This document shows positions 30,964-40,852 of a stretch of DNA of 64,000 nt, one piece after another. The notes under the pieces are model-generated. The model was not told the DNA's origin. It saw only the letters and a program-made list of their open reading frames with translations, and made no database searches. The stretch is from Vreelandella halophila (GTDB lineage: Bacteria > Pseudomonadota > Gammaproteobacteria > Pseudomonadales > Oleiphilaceae), in NCBI RefSeq assembly GCF_019903425.1, contig NZ_JACHUZ010000013.1, positions 1,648,168-1,712,167 of the forward strand, written 5' to 3'. The position numbers and the translations under genes are program-made. Position 1 is the stretch's first letter. Each line of letters opens with the position of its first letter.

Positions 30964-33188
30964 TGGCCGGCGGCGAGCCCCTCTTCCAGCGGATGGTCGT
31001 GATCGGCCTGGGGCTGATTGGCGGTTCCCTGGCGCGGGCTGCGAAGGCCCAGGGGCTGGTGGCCACGGTGGTCGGCTGCGATGAGCGCCCCGGCCCCCTC
31101 GAGGAAGGGCGGCGGCTGGGCCTGATTGATGAAAGCGAACCGGACGCGGCGCGGGCCGTGGCAGGGGCGGATCTTGTCGTTCTTGCCGTGCCCGTGCGCG
31201 CCAACCGTGTCGTCCTGGAGCAGATCCGCGATACCCTGCCGAAGGATGCGGTGCTCACGGATGTGGGCAGCGTCAAGGGCGGATTCGTGGCGGATGTGCG
31301 GGGTGTTTTCGGTGAGCTCCCCGCCAGGGTTGTTCCGGGGCATCCGATCGCGGGCTCCGAAAAGAGTGGGGTTGGCGCGGCCGACCCGGATCTTTTTCGA
31401 GATCACAAGGTGATCCTGACGCCGGAGCCCGAGACCGATTCCGCCGCTCTTGCGTCGATGTGCCGCCTCTGGGCCGCCTGTGGCGCGGAGGTTCTGACCA
31501 TGTCCGTTGCCCGGCATGACGAGGTGCTGGCCGCCACCAGCCACCTGCCACACCTGATCGCCTTTTCCCTGGTGGACACGCTCGCCGGCGAGGACGACAA
31601 CCAGGATATCTTCCGCTATGCCGCCGGCGGCTTCCGGGACTTCACGCGCATTGCCGCCAGTGACCCGGTGATGTGGCGTGACATCTTCCTCGCCAACCGC
31701 AGGGCGGTACTCGAGGCGCTGGGCCATTTCCGGGAGGATCTGGACCAGCTCGGCGAGGCCATCGAGGCCGGCGACGGCCAGCGCCTGCAGCAGGTGTTCA
31801 CCCGCGCCAAGGCGGCGCGCGAGCATTTTTCCCGAATCCTTTCCGGTGAGGCCTATCTCAACACCATGACCGACCAGACCGTGACCTACACCGCCCGGCC
31901 GGGGGAGGCCATCCAGGGCGACATCCGGGTGCCCGGGGACAAGTCCATGTCCCACCGGGCCATCATGCTCGGAGCGCTTGCCGAGGGCATCACCGATGTC
32001 TCAGGCTTCCTTGAGGGCGAGGACAGCCTAGCGACCCTCCAGGCCTTCCGCGACATGGGCGTGACCATCGAGGGGCCGGATGCCGGCTTTGTGCGCATCC
32101 ATGGCGTTGGCCTGAACGGCCTCCAGCCCCCGCACGGTTCGCTCTACGTGGGCAACTCCGGCACCGCCATGCGCCTTTTCGCAGGGCTGCTGGCAGGGCA
32201 GCGCTTTGATACGGAACTGACCGGTGATGCCAGCCTGACCCGTAGGCCCATGGCCCGGGTGGCGGACCCGCTGCGGCGGATGGGAGCGCATATTGATACC
32301 GCCGAGGGCGGCCGTCCGCCGCTGCACATTGCCGGCGGTCAGCCGCTCAAGGGCATTGACTATGAGCTGCCGGTGGCCAGCGCCCAGGTTAAATCCTGCC
32401 TGCTGCTGGCCGGGCTCTACGCAGAGGGCGAGACCGCGGTGACAGAGCCGGCGCCTACCCGGGATCATACCGAGCGCATGCTCAAGGGCTTTGGTTATCC
32501 CGTGGTGCAGGAGGGAGCTGTGGCAAGGCTCAGCGGCGGTGGTCGCCTGAACGCCTGCGCCATCGACGTGCCGGCGGACATTTCTTCGGCAACCTTCTTC
32601 ATTGTGGCCGCCGCGATCACGCCCGGGTCGGATCTGTGGTTGCGCCACGTGGGCGTCAACCCAACCCGTATCGGGGTGATCAATATCCTGCGGGTCATGG
32701 GCGCGTCCATCGAGCTGCACAACGAGCATGAAGCCGGCGGTGAGCCGGTGGCGGATCTGCGCGTTCGGCATACGCCGCTCAAGGGCATCCGCATCCCCGA
32801 GGATCAGGTGCCGCTGGCCATCGACGAGTTCCCGGCCATTTTCATCGCGGCCGCCAACGCCGAGGGCAGCACCGAGCTGACCGGCGCCGCCGAGCTGCGG
32901 GTCAAGGAAAGCGACCGGATCCAGGTCATGGCCGACGGCCTGGATATCCTGGGTGTTACCAGCGAGGTCCGGGAGGACGGGATCCTGATCCAGGGCGGTG
33001 CCTACGGCAGCGGCCGGATCAACAGCCATGGTGATCACCGCATTGCCATGGCCTTCGCGGTGGCGGCGCTGCGCGCAACCGGGCCCGTGGTCATCGACGA
33101 CTGCGCGAACGTCGCCACCTCCTTCCCGGGTTTTGTGGCACTGGCCAACCAGGTCGGGCTGACGATTGAATCTTCCGAGGAGACGTAA
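30963..33188 (+). CDS. tyrA-aroA: Fused prephenate dehydrogenase / EPSP synthase
   Basis: A 741-residue fusion. Residues 1-295 are an NAD-dependent prephenate (arogenate) dehydrogenase with Rossmann motif [16 protein letters not shown] and the [11 protein letters not shown] substrate loop. From about M302 a full EPSP synthase follows: [44 protein letters not shown] and later ESDRI. The SAQxK and RxHxE signatures are those described for class II EPSP synthases. The same fusion is known in Pseudomonas, so it is not an artefact. A 1 bp overlap joins it to hisC and cmk. Confidence 0.95.
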   Translation: MAGGEPLFQRMVVIGLGLIGGSLARAAKAQGLVATVVGCDERPGPLEEGRRLGLIDESEPDAARAVAGADLVVLAVPVRANRVVLEQIRDTLPKDAVLTDVGSVKGGFVADVRGVFGELPARVVPGHPIAGSEKSGVGAADPDLFRDHKVILTPEPETDSAALASMCRLWAACGAEVLTMSVARHDEVLAATSHLPHLIAFSLVDTLAGEDDNQDIFRYAAGGFRDFTRIAASDPVMWRDIFLANRRAVLEALGHFREDLDQLGEAIEAGDGQRLQQVFTRAKAAREHFSRILSGEAYLNTMTDQTVTYTARPGEAIQGDIRVPGDKSMSHRAIMLGALAEGITDVSGFLEGEDSLATLQAFRDMGVTIEGPDAGFVRIHGVGLNGLQPPHGSLYVGNSGTAMRLFAGLLAGQRFDTELTGDASLTRRPMARVADPLRRMGAHIDTAEGGRPPLHIAGGQPLKGIDYELPVASAQVKSCLLLAGLYAEGETAVTEPAPTRDHTERMLKGFGYPVVQEGAVARLSGGGRLNACAIDVPADISSATFFIVAAAITPGSDLWLRHVGVNPTRIGVINILRVMGASIELHNEHEAGGEPVADLRVRHTPLKGIRIPEDQVPLAIDEFPAIFIAAANAEGSTELTGAAELRVKESDRIQVMADGLDILGVTSEVREDGILIQGGAYGSGRINSHGDHRIAMAFAVAALRATGPVVIDDCANVATSFPGFVALANQVGLTIESSEET

Positions 33189-33871
33189 TGACAGCATCCG
33201 AACAGGCACCGGTGATTGCCGTCGATGGCCCCGGCGGCGCGGGCAAAGGCACCATCACCCAGCTTCTGGCACGGCGCCTGGGGTGGCACCTGCTCGACAG
33301 CGGCGCGCTCTATCGCCTCACGGCCCTGGCGGGCATGAAACAGGCGGTGGACTTTGATGATGAAACGGCGCTGGCCGGCGTTGCCCAGGCGCTGGATGTG
33401 CGTTTTGAACCCAGGCCGGGGGATGATCCCGCGCGCGTATTTCTGGACGGTGAGGATGTCACCACCGCCATCCGCACCGAGGAGTGCGGAGACCGGGCCT
33501 CGCGTGTGGCGGCGCTCCCGTCGGTCCGCGAGGCACTCCTTCAGCGCCAGCGTGACTTCTGCCAGCCCCCGGGGCTGGTGGCCGACGGCCGCGATATGGG
33601 CACGGTGGTCTTTCCGGATGCCAGCCACAAGATCTTTCTCACCGCCTCGGCGGAGGAACGGGCGCGGCGCCGGCACGAGCAGTTGCTGGCTCAGGGGGAG
33701 GATGTTAGACTCCCCGACCTTGTAAAAGAGATTCAGGCGCGCGATGAACGGGATATGAACCGTTCCGCAGCGCCTCTCAAACCGGCGCATGACGCGCGGG
33801 TTGTGGATACAACCGGATTGTCCATTGACGAGGTGCTGGACCAGGTCCTGGCAGTAACGGGCCATACCTGA
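33188..33871 (+). CDS. cmk: Cytidylate kinase
   Basis: Phosphorylates CMP and dCMP. The 227 residues have the P-loop [16 protein letters not shown] near the N-terminus and the CMP-binding [14 protein letters not shown] segment, with the lid around [10 protein letters not shown]. The start shares a base with the TAA of tyrA-aroA. cmk before rpsA is a deeply conserved order. Confidence 0.96.
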   Translation: MTASEQAPVIAVDGPGGAGKGTITQLLARRLGWHLLDSGALYRLTALAGMKQAVDFDDETALAGVAQALDVRFEPRPGDDPARVFLDGEDVTTAIRTEECGDRASRVAALPSVREALLQRQRDFCQPPGLVADGRDMGTVVFPDASHKIFLTASAEERARRRHEQLLAQGEDVRLPDLVKEIQARDERDMNRSAAPLKPAHDARVVDTTGLSIDEVLDQVLAVTGHT

Positions 33872-34003
33872 CAGCGCCTTTTTGTTATTGGAAAAGTGCC
33901 GGCGGACCGCGTGAGGCCAGCATGGCGGTGCGTTGGTTTATGGTGAACAGACCCCGGAGGGCTGGCTCGCGGGGAGCTTGGTATTGATCACATAGGACAC
34001 ACA

Positions 34004-35689
34004 ATGAGCGAAAGCTTTGCGGAACTTTTTGAAGAGAGCCTGAAAGACATTGATATGCAGCCGGGGTCCATTGTCAAGGCCACGGTTGTGGACGTTGACA
34101 GTGACTGGGTCACGGTCAACGCGGGACTCAAGTCCGAGGGCATCATCCCGGTTTCCCAGTTCTACAACGAGAACGGGGAGCTGGAAGTCGCGGCAGGCGA
34201 CGAGGTTGACGTGGCGCTGGACGCCGTGGAAGACGGCTTCGGGGCAACCCGCCTGTCGCGCGAGAAAGCGAAGCGCGCTGAAGCCTGGAAGGAGCTGGAG
34301 AAGGCCTTCGAGGCGGAAGAAGCAGTCAAGGGTGTGATCAATGGCAAGGTCAAGGGCGGCTTCACCGTCGACCTCAAGGGTATCCGGGCTTTCCTGCCGG
34401 GCTCCCTGGTCGACGTCCGCCCGGTGCGCGACACCACGCACCTCGAGAACAAAGAGCTGGATTTCAAGGTCATCAAGCTCGACGCCAAGCGCAACAACGT
34501 GGTGGTTTCCCGCCGCGCCGTGCTGGAAGCCGAGAACAGTGCCGAGCGTGAGCAGCTGCTCGAGACGCTGACAGAAGGCATGGAAATCAAGGGCATCGTC
34601 AAGAACCTGACCGACTACGGTGCCTTCGTGGATCTGGGCGGTGTCGACGGCCTGCTGCACATCACGGACATGGCCTGGAAGCGCATCAAGCATCCGAGCG
34701 AGATCGTGAACGTTGGCGACGAGATCAACGTCAAGGTCCTCAAGTTCGACCGTGAACGCAACCGTGTATCCCTCGGCCTGAAGCAGCTGGGCGAGGATCC
34801 GTGGGTCAACATCAAGGGCCGCTATCCGGAGAACACCCGCGTGCCGGCCAAGGTCACCAACCTGACCGACTACGGCTGCTTCGCCGAGCTGGAAGAGGGT
34901 GTCGAGGGTCTGGTACACGTCTCCGAGATGGACTGGACCAACAAGAACATCCATCCCTCCAAGGTTGTGGATGTGGGCGACGAGATCGAGGTGATGATTC
35001 TCGATATCGACGAGGAACGCCGCCGCATCTCGCTCGGCATCAAGCAGTGCCAGCCGAACCCCTGGGAAGAGTTCTCCCAGAACTACAACAAGGGCGACCG
35101 GATTACCGGCAAGATCAAGTCCATCACGGACTTCGGCATCTTCATCGGCCTTGAGGGCGGCATCGACGGCCTGGTGCACCTGTCCGACATCAGCTGGAAC
35201 GAAACCGGCGAGGAAGCGGTGCGCAAGTACAAGAAGGGCGATGAGGTTGAAACCGTCATCCTGTCCGTGGATCCGGAGCGTGAGCGCATCTCGCTTGGCA
35301 TTAAGCAGCTCGAGAGCGATCCCTTCGCCGAGTTCACCCAGGTCAATGACCGTGGCAGCATCGTTACAGGCACCGTGAGCAGCGTTGACGCCAAGGGTGC
35401 GACCGTCACCCTGAACGAAGAGGTGGAAGCCACGCTCAAGGCCTCCGAGATCAGCCGTGACAAGGTTGAGGACGCACGCAACGTGCTCCAGGAAGGCGAT
35501 GAGGTGGAAGCCAAGATCATCAGCGTTGACCGCAAGAACCGCGTAATCAACCTGTCGATCAAGTCCAAGGACGTAGAGGACGACAAGGAAGCCATGCGGG
35601 ATGTGCGCGAAAAGGCTGATAACAGCAGCAGCGCCACCACCATCGGTGACCTGATCAAGGAGCAGATGCAGCAGAACGACAACGGCTGA
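34004..35689 (+). CDS. rpsA: 30S ribosomal protein S1
   Basis: Ribosomal protein that binds mRNA and helps initiation. The 561 residues hold six S1/OB repeats, visible as recurring segments such as [41 protein letters not shown] and [20 protein letters not shown]. The first two repeats bind the ribosome. A 132 bp gap after cmk leaves room for its own promoter and an S1 autoregulatory leader. A strong terminator follows. Confidence 0.98.
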   Translation: MSESFAELFEESLKDIDMQPGSIVKATVVDVDSDWVTVNAGLKSEGIIPVSQFYNENGELEVAAGDEVDVALDAVEDGFGATRLSREKAKRAEAWKELEKAFEAEEAVKGVINGKVKGGFTVDLKGIRAFLPGSLVDVRPVRDTTHLENKELDFKVIKLDAKRNNVVVSRRAVLEAENSAEREQLLETLTEGMEIKGIVKNLTDYGAFVDLGGVDGLLHITDMAWKRIKHPSEIVNVGDEINVKVLKFDRERNRVSLGLKQLGEDPWVNIKGRYPENTRVPAKVTNLTDYGCFAELEEGVEGLVHVSEMDWTNKNIHPSKVVDVGDEIEVMILDIDEERRRISLGIKQCQPNPWEEFSQNYNKGDRITGKIKSITDFGIFIGLEGGIDGLVHLSDISWNETGEEAVRKYKKGDEVETVILSVDPERERISLGIKQLESDPFAEFTQVNDRGSIVTGTVSSVDAKGATVTLNEEVEATLKASEISRDKVEDARNVLQEGDEVEAKIISVDRKNRVINLSIKSKDVEDDKEAMRDVREKADNSSSATTIGDLIKEQMQQNDNG

Positions 35690-35718
35690 TGCCGGTTCCG
35701 CTGTAAAGTGTTAAAAAA

Positions 35719-35744
35719 ACGGGCTGTAACAGCCCGTTTTTTTT
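35719..35744 (+). terminator. rpsA terminator
   Basis: ACGGGCTG (35719-35726) and CAGCCCGT (35730-35737) form a perfect stem with a 3 nt loop, followed by eight T. It sits 30 bp after rpsA. The preceding run of A makes it look bidirectional, but no opposing gene is present. Confidence 0.92.
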
Positions 35745-35806
35745 GTCTTTTTCATCAGGTTCGCTAAACTGAAGGCGTTGCTGAACCTGTGAGGAAGGAC
35801 AGGACC

Positions 35807-36103
35807 ATGACAAAATCCGAACTGGTAGAAGTGATCGCCTCGAAACAGTCCCAGCTTTCCGGTAAGGATGTGGAGCTGGCGGTCAAGACGATCATTGATC
35901 ATATGTCCCAGTCCCTTGCCGAAGGGGAGCGGATCGAGATCCGCGGTTTCGGGAGCTTTTCCCTGCACTACCGGGCGCCACGGGTGGGCCGCAATCCCAA
36001 GACCGGTGAATCCGTGAACCTGCCCGAAAAGTATGTCCCCCACTTCAAGCCGGGCAAGGATCTGCGCGAGAAGGTCAATGACAGCATGAAGGCCGGCTAC
36101 TGA
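35807..36103 (+). CDS. ihfB: Integration host factor subunit beta
   Basis: DNA-bending nucleoid protein that pairs with IhfA. The 98 residues start [14 protein letters not shown] and include [22 protein letters not shown], whose proline intercalates into the minor groove. The ATG at 35807 lies after GAGGAAGGACAGG. Location between rpsA and lapAB is conserved. Confidence 0.96.
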   Translation: MTKSELVEVIASKQSQLSGKDVELAVKTIIDHMSQSLAEGERIEIRGFGSFSLHYRAPRVGRNPKTGESVNLPEKYVPHFKPGKDLREKVNDSMKAGY

Positions 36104-36121
36104 TCCGGCAGGGAGGGCCGG

Positions 36122-36427
36122 ATGGCCAGGATACGTCGTATTGTTCTTGTTCTGCTGGCGCTGGTGCTGGGACTGGCGGCGATGCTGTTCAGCTTCAGCA
36201 ACCGCCAGGAGGTGGTGCTGGATCTGCTGCTGGTGCAGACTCCGCCGATCAGCGTAGCGCTGGTCCTGGTGCTTACGCTGATCGTGGGCGCCCTGCTGGG
36301 GGCGGCCGCCATGCTGGTACCGCTGATGCGGGCAAGGGCCGGGCGCCGGCGGGCGGAACGGAAGCTTCGCAGGTCTGAACAGCAATCTCGTGGACTGCAA
36401 CGGGATCCAATCAAGAGTATTGAATGA
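36122..36427 (+). CDS. lapA: LapA (DUF1049) inner-membrane protein
   Basis: A 101-residue protein with two membrane helices (about 6-25 and 42-65), the motif FSFSNRQEVVLDLLL between them and a basic cytoplasmic tail. In E. coli LapA works with LapB in LPS assembly and LpxC control. It overlaps lapB by 4 bp. Confidence 0.9.
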   Translation: MARIRRIVLVLLALVLGLAAMLFSFSNRQEVVLDLLLVQTPPISVALVLVLTLIVGALLGAAAMLVPLMRARAGRRRAERKLRRSEQQSRGLQRDPIKSIE

Positions 36428-37593
36428 ACACCATCCTGCAGTGGCTGTTGCTGGCGGTGGCAGTCGGCATCGGCTGGGCGCTCGGGCGTTGGCGGCTGCG
36501 CCGGCAGGCCTCACCCGCTCCCATTGATGATGAGGACCGGCTTCGGGAACGTCTCCAGTTCCTGTTTACCAATTATTCCGACGAGGCGATTGAATCCTTC
36601 CTGGACTCGCTGGAGGTCAACCGGGAGACGGTGAATCTCCACCTGTCCATAGGTGCCCACTTCCGTGACCGGGGTGAGGTCGAACGGGCAACCCTGATCC
36701 ACCAGAACCTGCTGGCGCGACCGGAACTGCCGGGGCGCTATTCCTCCCAGGTGACCTACGAACTGGCATTGGACTACCTGGCGGCCGGACTTCTGGACCG
36801 GGCCGAGGCGCTGCTGCATGAGCTGTTGGGTACCCGCTCCTACGGCGCCCGGGCGGCGGAGCAGCTGGTACTGATCTATCAGCGCGAGCGGGACTGGGAG
36901 AAGGCCGTGGAAGTGGCCCGCACCCTGGTGGGTATCAGCGATACCCGGGAAATCCGCAAGCAGCTTGCCCATCTTCTGTGCGAGCAGGCTTCGGATCAGG
37001 GGGCAGTGAGCCGGGTTCCGGACCCACGGGAGCTTCTGGAGCAGGCTCTAGCTCACGACTCGGGGTGTGTCCGTGCCAGCCTGCTGTTGGCGGATCTGGC
37101 GCGTGAGCGCGGCAATTGGCGCGAGGCGCAGCAGCTGCTTTTCAAGGTGTTCGACCAGAATCCGGCCTTTGGTCCGGAGGCGGTGCGGCGCCTGGTCAGC
37201 CTGGCCCGGGAGTTCGGAGTGGAGCGTAAGCTTCGCCGGCGCCTGCACCGGATCTACCGGGACCACCCTTCGACCACCCTTCTGCTCTGCCTCGCGGAGG
37301 AGGAGGAACGTTTCAACTCGCGGGATCACGCGCTCTACCTGCTTCACGGTGAACTGCAGCAGCGCCCGAGCCTCAGGGCCCTTATGCATCTTCTGGAAAT
37401 GGAGGAAGGGCAGGAACCGCGAAAAGGGACCACCCCGAATCTGGTACGACAGGTCGGGCAGCGGTTGCTGGAGAACCGGCCGGCCTACCAGTGCATCCGC
37501 TGTGGTTTTGGTGGCCAGCAGCTGCACTGGCTGTGTCCGAGCTGCAAGAACTGGGAAACCGTCGAGCCCTATCAGGGTGTCGAGGGCGAGTAG
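36424..37593 (+). CDS. lapB: LPS assembly protein LapB (YciM)
   Basis: A 389-residue protein: one N-terminal membrane helix (about 3-20), a long series of TPR-like helices (about 35-340) and a C-terminal rubredoxin-type metal knuckle CIRCGFGGQQLHWLCPSC with two Cys pairs. In E. coli LapB recruits LpxC to FtsH for degradation, setting LPS synthesis. Coupled to lapA by overlap. The window also holds lptFG, but at a distant site. Confidence 0.94.
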   Translation: MNTILQWLLLAVAVGIGWALGRWRLRRQASPAPIDDEDRLRERLQFLFTNYSDEAIESFLDSLEVNRETVNLHLSIGAHFRDRGEVERATLIHQNLLARPELPGRYSSQVTYELALDYLAAGLLDRAEALLHELLGTRSYGARAAEQLVLIYQRERDWEKAVEVARTLVGISDTREIRKQLAHLLCEQASDQGAVSRVPDPRELLEQALAHDSGCVRASLLLADLARERGNWREAQQLLFKVFDQNPAFGPEAVRRLVSLAREFGVERKLRRRLHRIYRDHPSTTLLLCLAEEEERFNSRDHALYLLHGELQQRPSLRALMHLLEMEEGQEPRKGTTPNLVRQVGQRLLENRPAYQCIRCGFGGQQLHWLCPSCKNWETVEPYQGVEGE

Positions 37594-37608
37594 TCACGGG
37601 AGTCATTG

Positions 37609-38304
37609 ATGGCATCAATCATTGTTGCGCTGGATTTTGCGGATCGTCTGGAGGCATTACAGCTGGTGGATCAGCTGGATCCGGCCCGCTGCCGGCTCAA
37701 GGTGGGCAAGGAGATGTTCACCCGTTTCGGTCCGGGGTTTGTGCAGGCCCTGCAGGGGCGTGGGTTTGAGGTCTTTCTGGATCTGAAATTCCATGATATT
37801 CCGAATACGGCGGCGGCTGCTGTGGCTTCGGCGGCGGAGCTGGGGGTGTGGATGGTGAATGTGCATGCCTCCGGCGGGCGCCGGATGATGGAAGCCTGTG
37901 TACGCGAGCTGGAAAATGTCGGCGACGACCGGCCGCTTCTGATCGGGGTAACGGTGCTGACGAGCTTGACGGATGCCGAGATCCGGGAGATTGGCTGGGA
38001 GAGCGGTGCCGGGGCGACGGTTAACCGCCTGGCTACCATGGCGGGCGAATCCGGTCTGGACGGGGTGGTTTGCTCGGCGGCCGAGGTGTCCTCGTTGCGT
38101 GAGTCCATGGGACCCGATTTTCGGCTCGTGACGCCTGGGATCCGGCCGGCTTTCGCGGTCCAGGGGGATCAGCAGCGGGTGATGACGCCGGCAAAGGCGG
38201 TTGCGGCGGGTAGTGATGATCTGGTGATCGGCCGGCCGATCACGCGGGCGGAGGATCCGATGGCGGCGCTTGCGGCCATTGAGCAGGAGCTGGCGGGCGT
38301 CTAA
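37609..38304 (+). CDS. pyrF: Orotidine 5'-phosphate decarboxylase
   Basis: Last step of UMP synthesis. The 231 residues begin [13 protein letters not shown] and have the catalytic [10 protein letters not shown] with Lys and Asp. The C-terminal phosphate site is around [22 protein letters not shown] and [18 protein letters not shown] precedes the ATG at 37609; a TTG one codon earlier is less likely. The 3' end overlaps convergent yciH by 4 bp. Confidence 0.96.
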   Translation: MASIIVALDFADRLEALQLVDQLDPARCRLKVGKEMFTRFGPGFVQALQGRGFEVFLDLKFHDIPNTAAAAVASAAELGVWMVNVHASGGRRMMEACVRELENVGDDRPLLIGVTVLTSLTDAEIREIGWESGAGATVNRLATMAGESGLDGVVCSAAEVSSLRESMGPDFRLVTPGIRPAFAVQGDQQRVMTPAKAVAAGSDDLVIGRPITRAEDPMAALAAIEQELAGV

Positions 38305-38663
38305 CCGCCAGCTTTTTTGGCTTTCCAGCCTTTCTTTTCGAGTTCAGCGAGCAGGGTGTCCCGGTGGTCGCCCTGGATTTCGATCACGCCTTCCCGGATG
38401 GTGCCGCCGGTGCCGCATTTGGCCTTGAGGGTTTTGGCGAGGGCCTTGAGGTCTTTTTCGGGGAGGTCGAGGCCTGTGATCAGGGTGACGCCCTTGCCTT
38501 TGCGGCCTTTGGTTTCGCGCTGGATGCGGACGGTGCCGTCGCTGGTGGTTGAGCGGGTTTCGTTGCTGCACTGGCACTGGTCGAGGGGGTGGCGGCATTC
38601 GGGGCAGGTTTTGCCGCCTGCTTCGGTGGAGTAGACGAGGCCGCCTTCTTTGTTCCTGCCCAT
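38301..38663 (-). CDS. yciH: SUI1/eIF1-like translation factor YciH
   Basis: A 120-residue protein. Its N-terminal part has a Cys pair pattern [13 protein letters not shown], probably zinc-binding; the C-terminal eIF1-like domain includes [20 protein letters not shown] and the [20 protein letters not shown] loop. In E. coli YciH is a stress-related inhibitor of translation initiation. ATG at 38663 ([13 protein letters not shown]) matches the family; the open frame continues upstream only through the repeat element. It is next to pyrF as in E. coli. Confidence 0.92.
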   Translation of the reverse strand: MGRNKEGGLVYSTEAGGKTCPECRHPLDQCQCSNETRSTTSDGTVRIQRETKGRKGKGVTLITGLDLPEKDLKALAKTLKAKCGTGGTIREGVIEIQGDHRDTLLAELEKKGWKAKKAGG

Positions 38664-38698
38664 TGGTGTTGTCTCCAGACTGGTGCGTTTCTGCGGGT

Positions 38699-38808
38699 GA
38701 CAGGCTGTGGTAGTCCTAATCGGGAATCGCCACGAGTACGTCCCTGTAGGCTGCTCTTCCGCCATCCATGGCTCCAGAGCTTCCCGCTTAGGATTACCAC
38801 ACCCTGCC
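38699..38808. repeat. Variable-stem, conserved-loop repeat, copy 1
   Basis: A 110 bp imperfect inverted repeat. Left arm 38699-38726 (ending ATCGGGAA) and right arm 38781-38808 (starting TTCCCGCTTAGG) pair with a few mismatches or G-U pairs. The 54 bp centre is 46/54 identical to copy 2 at 42913-43034, with the last 30 bases identical, while the arm sequences are unrelated. It lies 15 bp after the deoxyribosyltransferase stop. Confidence 0.85.
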
Positions 38809-38823
38809 ACTTAAACTGTGTTG

Positions 38824-39390
38824 CTATTCGCTCAGAGTACCAAGCTTGAGCGCAATTGCTTTTGTCGCTTCCCTGAAAATCGTCTCATCGAAGCATTCCT
38901 CCGGCGTGAATCCCTCGCTTCGCCATTCGAGTGATCCGGAAACAAAAGTCCCGCCACTGGCTTCAATACCGCAGTCCAGCATCAGGTTATCGCACAGGCC
39001 GAATCCTTCAACCAGCATGCCGTTGCCGTCGGTTTCTGAGCCCCCTGAAACCCGTTGGTTATAGGGGGTGGTGCAGGTGGTGTAGGCGCTCACGGGTTTT
39101 CCCAGGGCGGTCATGAAGCCGAGTTCGAAGATGGTGCCGGCGTCGGCGCTGGGGCCGCGGAAGGGGGTGAGGTTGGCTATGAGGCCGTCGGCCTGGTTCA
39201 TGAGGGCGCGGTTGGCCTCGTAGATGAGCTGGGCCGGGTTGCTGGCGTTGTCGAGGTCCAGTTTGTTGTCGCAGGGGGAGAGGGCCTCGAGGCCGTGTTC
39301 GGCGAGGATGGCCTTCTTGCTGGCTTCAATGCGATTGCGGATGGTCTCGGGGAAGAAGACGTCCGGTCCCGCGAGGTAGATGCTTGCCAT
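38824..39390 (-). CDS. Nucleoside 2-deoxyribosyltransferase family protein
   Basis: A 188-residue protein beginning MASIYLAGPDVFFPET, the family's substrate-binding motif, with the catalytic glutamate region in GPSADAGTIFELGFMTALGK. Family enzymes move 2'-deoxyribose between bases, or hydrolyse deoxynucleotides; the exact substrate is not evident. The C-terminal part (SGSLEWRSEGFTPEECFDETIF) is longer than in the smallest members. It is preceded by a hairpin terminator and tRNA-Asn, and followed by the conserved-loop repeat. Confidence 0.87.
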   Translation of the reverse strand: MASIYLAGPDVFFPETIRNRIEASKKAILAEHGLEALSPCDNKLDLDNASNPAQLIYEANRALMNQADGLIANLTPFRGPSADAGTIFELGFMTALGKPVSAYTTCTTPYNQRVSGGSETDGNGMLVEGFGLCDNLMLDCGIEASGGTFVSGSLEWRSEGFTPEECFDETIFREATKAIALKLGTLSE

Positions 39391-39410
39391 TTTTCAGACC
39401 CCTGAAACAG

Positions 39411-39437
39411 AAAAAGCCGCTCCGTGGAGCGGCTTTT
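39411..39437 (-). terminator. Bidirectional-looking terminator after tRNA-Asn
   Basis: AAAAAGCCGCTCC (39411-39423) and GGAGCGGCTTTTT (39426-39437) form a long perfect stem with T runs on both strands. On the minus strand it comes directly after tRNA-Asn. Confidence 0.88.
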
Positions 39438-39446
39438 TGCGATGTT

Positions 39447-39522
39447 TGGCTCCCCGAGCTGGGCTCGAACCAGCGACAACCTGATTAACAGTCAGGTGCT
39501 CTACCAACTGAGCTATCGGGGA
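39447..39522 (-). tRNA. tRNA-Asn(GUU), copy 1
   Basis: A 76 nt cloverleaf read on the minus strand with acceptor TCCCCGA/TCGGGGA, anticodon loop CTGTTAA giving GUU, and encoded GCCA. It is identical to the copy at 51252-51327. It lies 37 bp after the aspC stop and may share its transcript. Confidence 0.97.
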
Positions 39523-39559
39523 TAAGCGCTGCGTATATTAGGGGCGCTTGGCCCCTTCG

Positions 39560-40744
39560 TCAAGTCTTCAGAACTTTCCCGAGGCGCTCGATGGCGTTTT
39601 TCAGGTTGTCCATGCTGGTGGCGTAGCTCAGGCGCATGTGGCCCGGCGTGCCGAAGGCGGAGCCGGGGACCAGGGCGACGCCGGCTTCCTTCAGCAGGTG
39701 TTCGGCCAGTTCCTGGTCGTTGCTCACGCCCGGGGTTGCCTCGATGGCGCCCTGGAAGCCTGGGAAGGCGTAGAAGGTGCCGTCGCTCTCGATGCAGTCC
39801 ACGCCTGGCAGCTCGTTCAGGGCCTTGACCACGTAGTCGTGGCGCTCTTTGAAAGCCTTGAGCATTTCACCGACGCAGTCCTGCGGGCCGTTCAGGGCGG
39901 CGGTGGCGCCGGCCTGGGAGATGGAGGCCGGGTTGGAGGTGCTCTGGGACTGGATCTTTTTCATGGCCCCGATCACGTCCGCCGGGCCGGCGGCGTAGCC
40001 GATGCGCCAGCCGGTCATGGAGTAGGCCTTGGAGACGCCGTTGAGCACGAAGGTACGGTCCTTCAGTGAGGGCGTGGCGTTGACGATGTTGACGAAGTCG
40101 CCGTTCCAGAGGATGTGCTCGTACATGTCGTCGGTGGCGATCATGACGTCCGGGCGCTCTTCCAGCACCTTGCCGATGGCGGCCAGTTCCTCACGGCTGT
40201 AGGCCTTGCCGCTGGGGTTGGAGGGGCTGTTGATCACGACCAGTTTCGTGCGCTCGGTCAGGGCGCTGCGGATCTGCTCGGCGGTGACCTTGAAGCCCGT
40301 TTCGGCGCTGCTCTCGAGGATGACGGGCGTGCCCTCGGCGATCTTCACCATGTCCGGGTAGGAGACCCAGTAGGGTGCCGGGATGATAACCTCATCGCCC
40401 GGGTTGAGCAGGGCCAGGGCCAGGTTGAAGAAGCTCTGCTTGCCGCCGCAGGAGACCAGGATCTGGTTGCGTTCGTACGTCAGGTTATTGTCCCGGCGGA
40501 ACTTCTCGATGATGGCGTCCTTGAGCTCGGGCGTGCCGTCGACCGGGGTGTACTTGGTCTTGCCGGCATTGAGTGCGTCGACCGCTGCCTGTTTGATGTG
40601 GTCGGGGGTGTCAAAGTCGGGCTCGCCGGCACCCAGGCCGATGATGTCCTGGCCGGCAGCGCGCAGCTCGGCTGCCTTGCTGGTAATGGCGAGTGTGGGC
40701 GAGGGCTTGATCTGCTGGACGCGGTTGGACAGTTGCGCGCTCAA
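39560..40744 (-). CDS. aspC: Aspartate aminotransferase
   Basis: Class I PLP aminotransferase (subgroup I-gamma type) of 394 residues. SAQLSNRVQQIKPSPTLAI is the typical N-terminus; GAGEPDFDTP, INSPSNPSGKAYS and NGVSKAYSMTGWRIGYA (PLP lysine) are seen. There is no ATG at the proper position: TTG at 40744, with AGGAG 7 bp upstream, is the best start. The frame continues open far upstream into the opposite side of uvrB without similarity. It is divergent from uvrB, a common arrangement. Confidence 0.94.
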   Translation of the reverse strand: MSAQLSNRVQQIKPSPTLAITSKAAELRAAGQDIIGLGAGEPDFDTPDHIKQAAVDALNAGKTKYTPVDGTPELKDAIIEKFRRDNNLTYERNQILVSCGGKQSFFNLALALLNPGDEVIIPAPYWVSYPDMVKIAEGTPVILESSAETGFKVTAEQIRSALTERTKLVVINSPSNPSGKAYSREELAAIGKVLEERPDVMIATDDMYEHILWNGDFVNIVNATPSLKDRTFVLNGVSKAYSMTGWRIGYAAGPADVIGAMKKIQSQSTSNPASISQAGATAALNGPQDCVGEMLKAFKERHDYVVKALNELPGVDCIESDGTFYAFPGFQGAIEATPGVSNDQELAEHLLKEAGVALVPGSAFGTPGHMRLSYATSMDNLKNAIERLGKVLKT

Positions 40745-40852
40745 ACTCGGGCTCCTGTTGAAAAGTCGGTGTGCCGGAACAACGTTGGGAACATGATAGC
40801 ATGAGCATTCCCGCCATGTGCGATCCCCGGGATCCGAAAGAGACGCAACCCT

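Noticed and set aside
34500-35450. Tandem repeats within rpsA
   Set aside because: These are the expected S1/OB-fold repeats of ribosomal protein S1.
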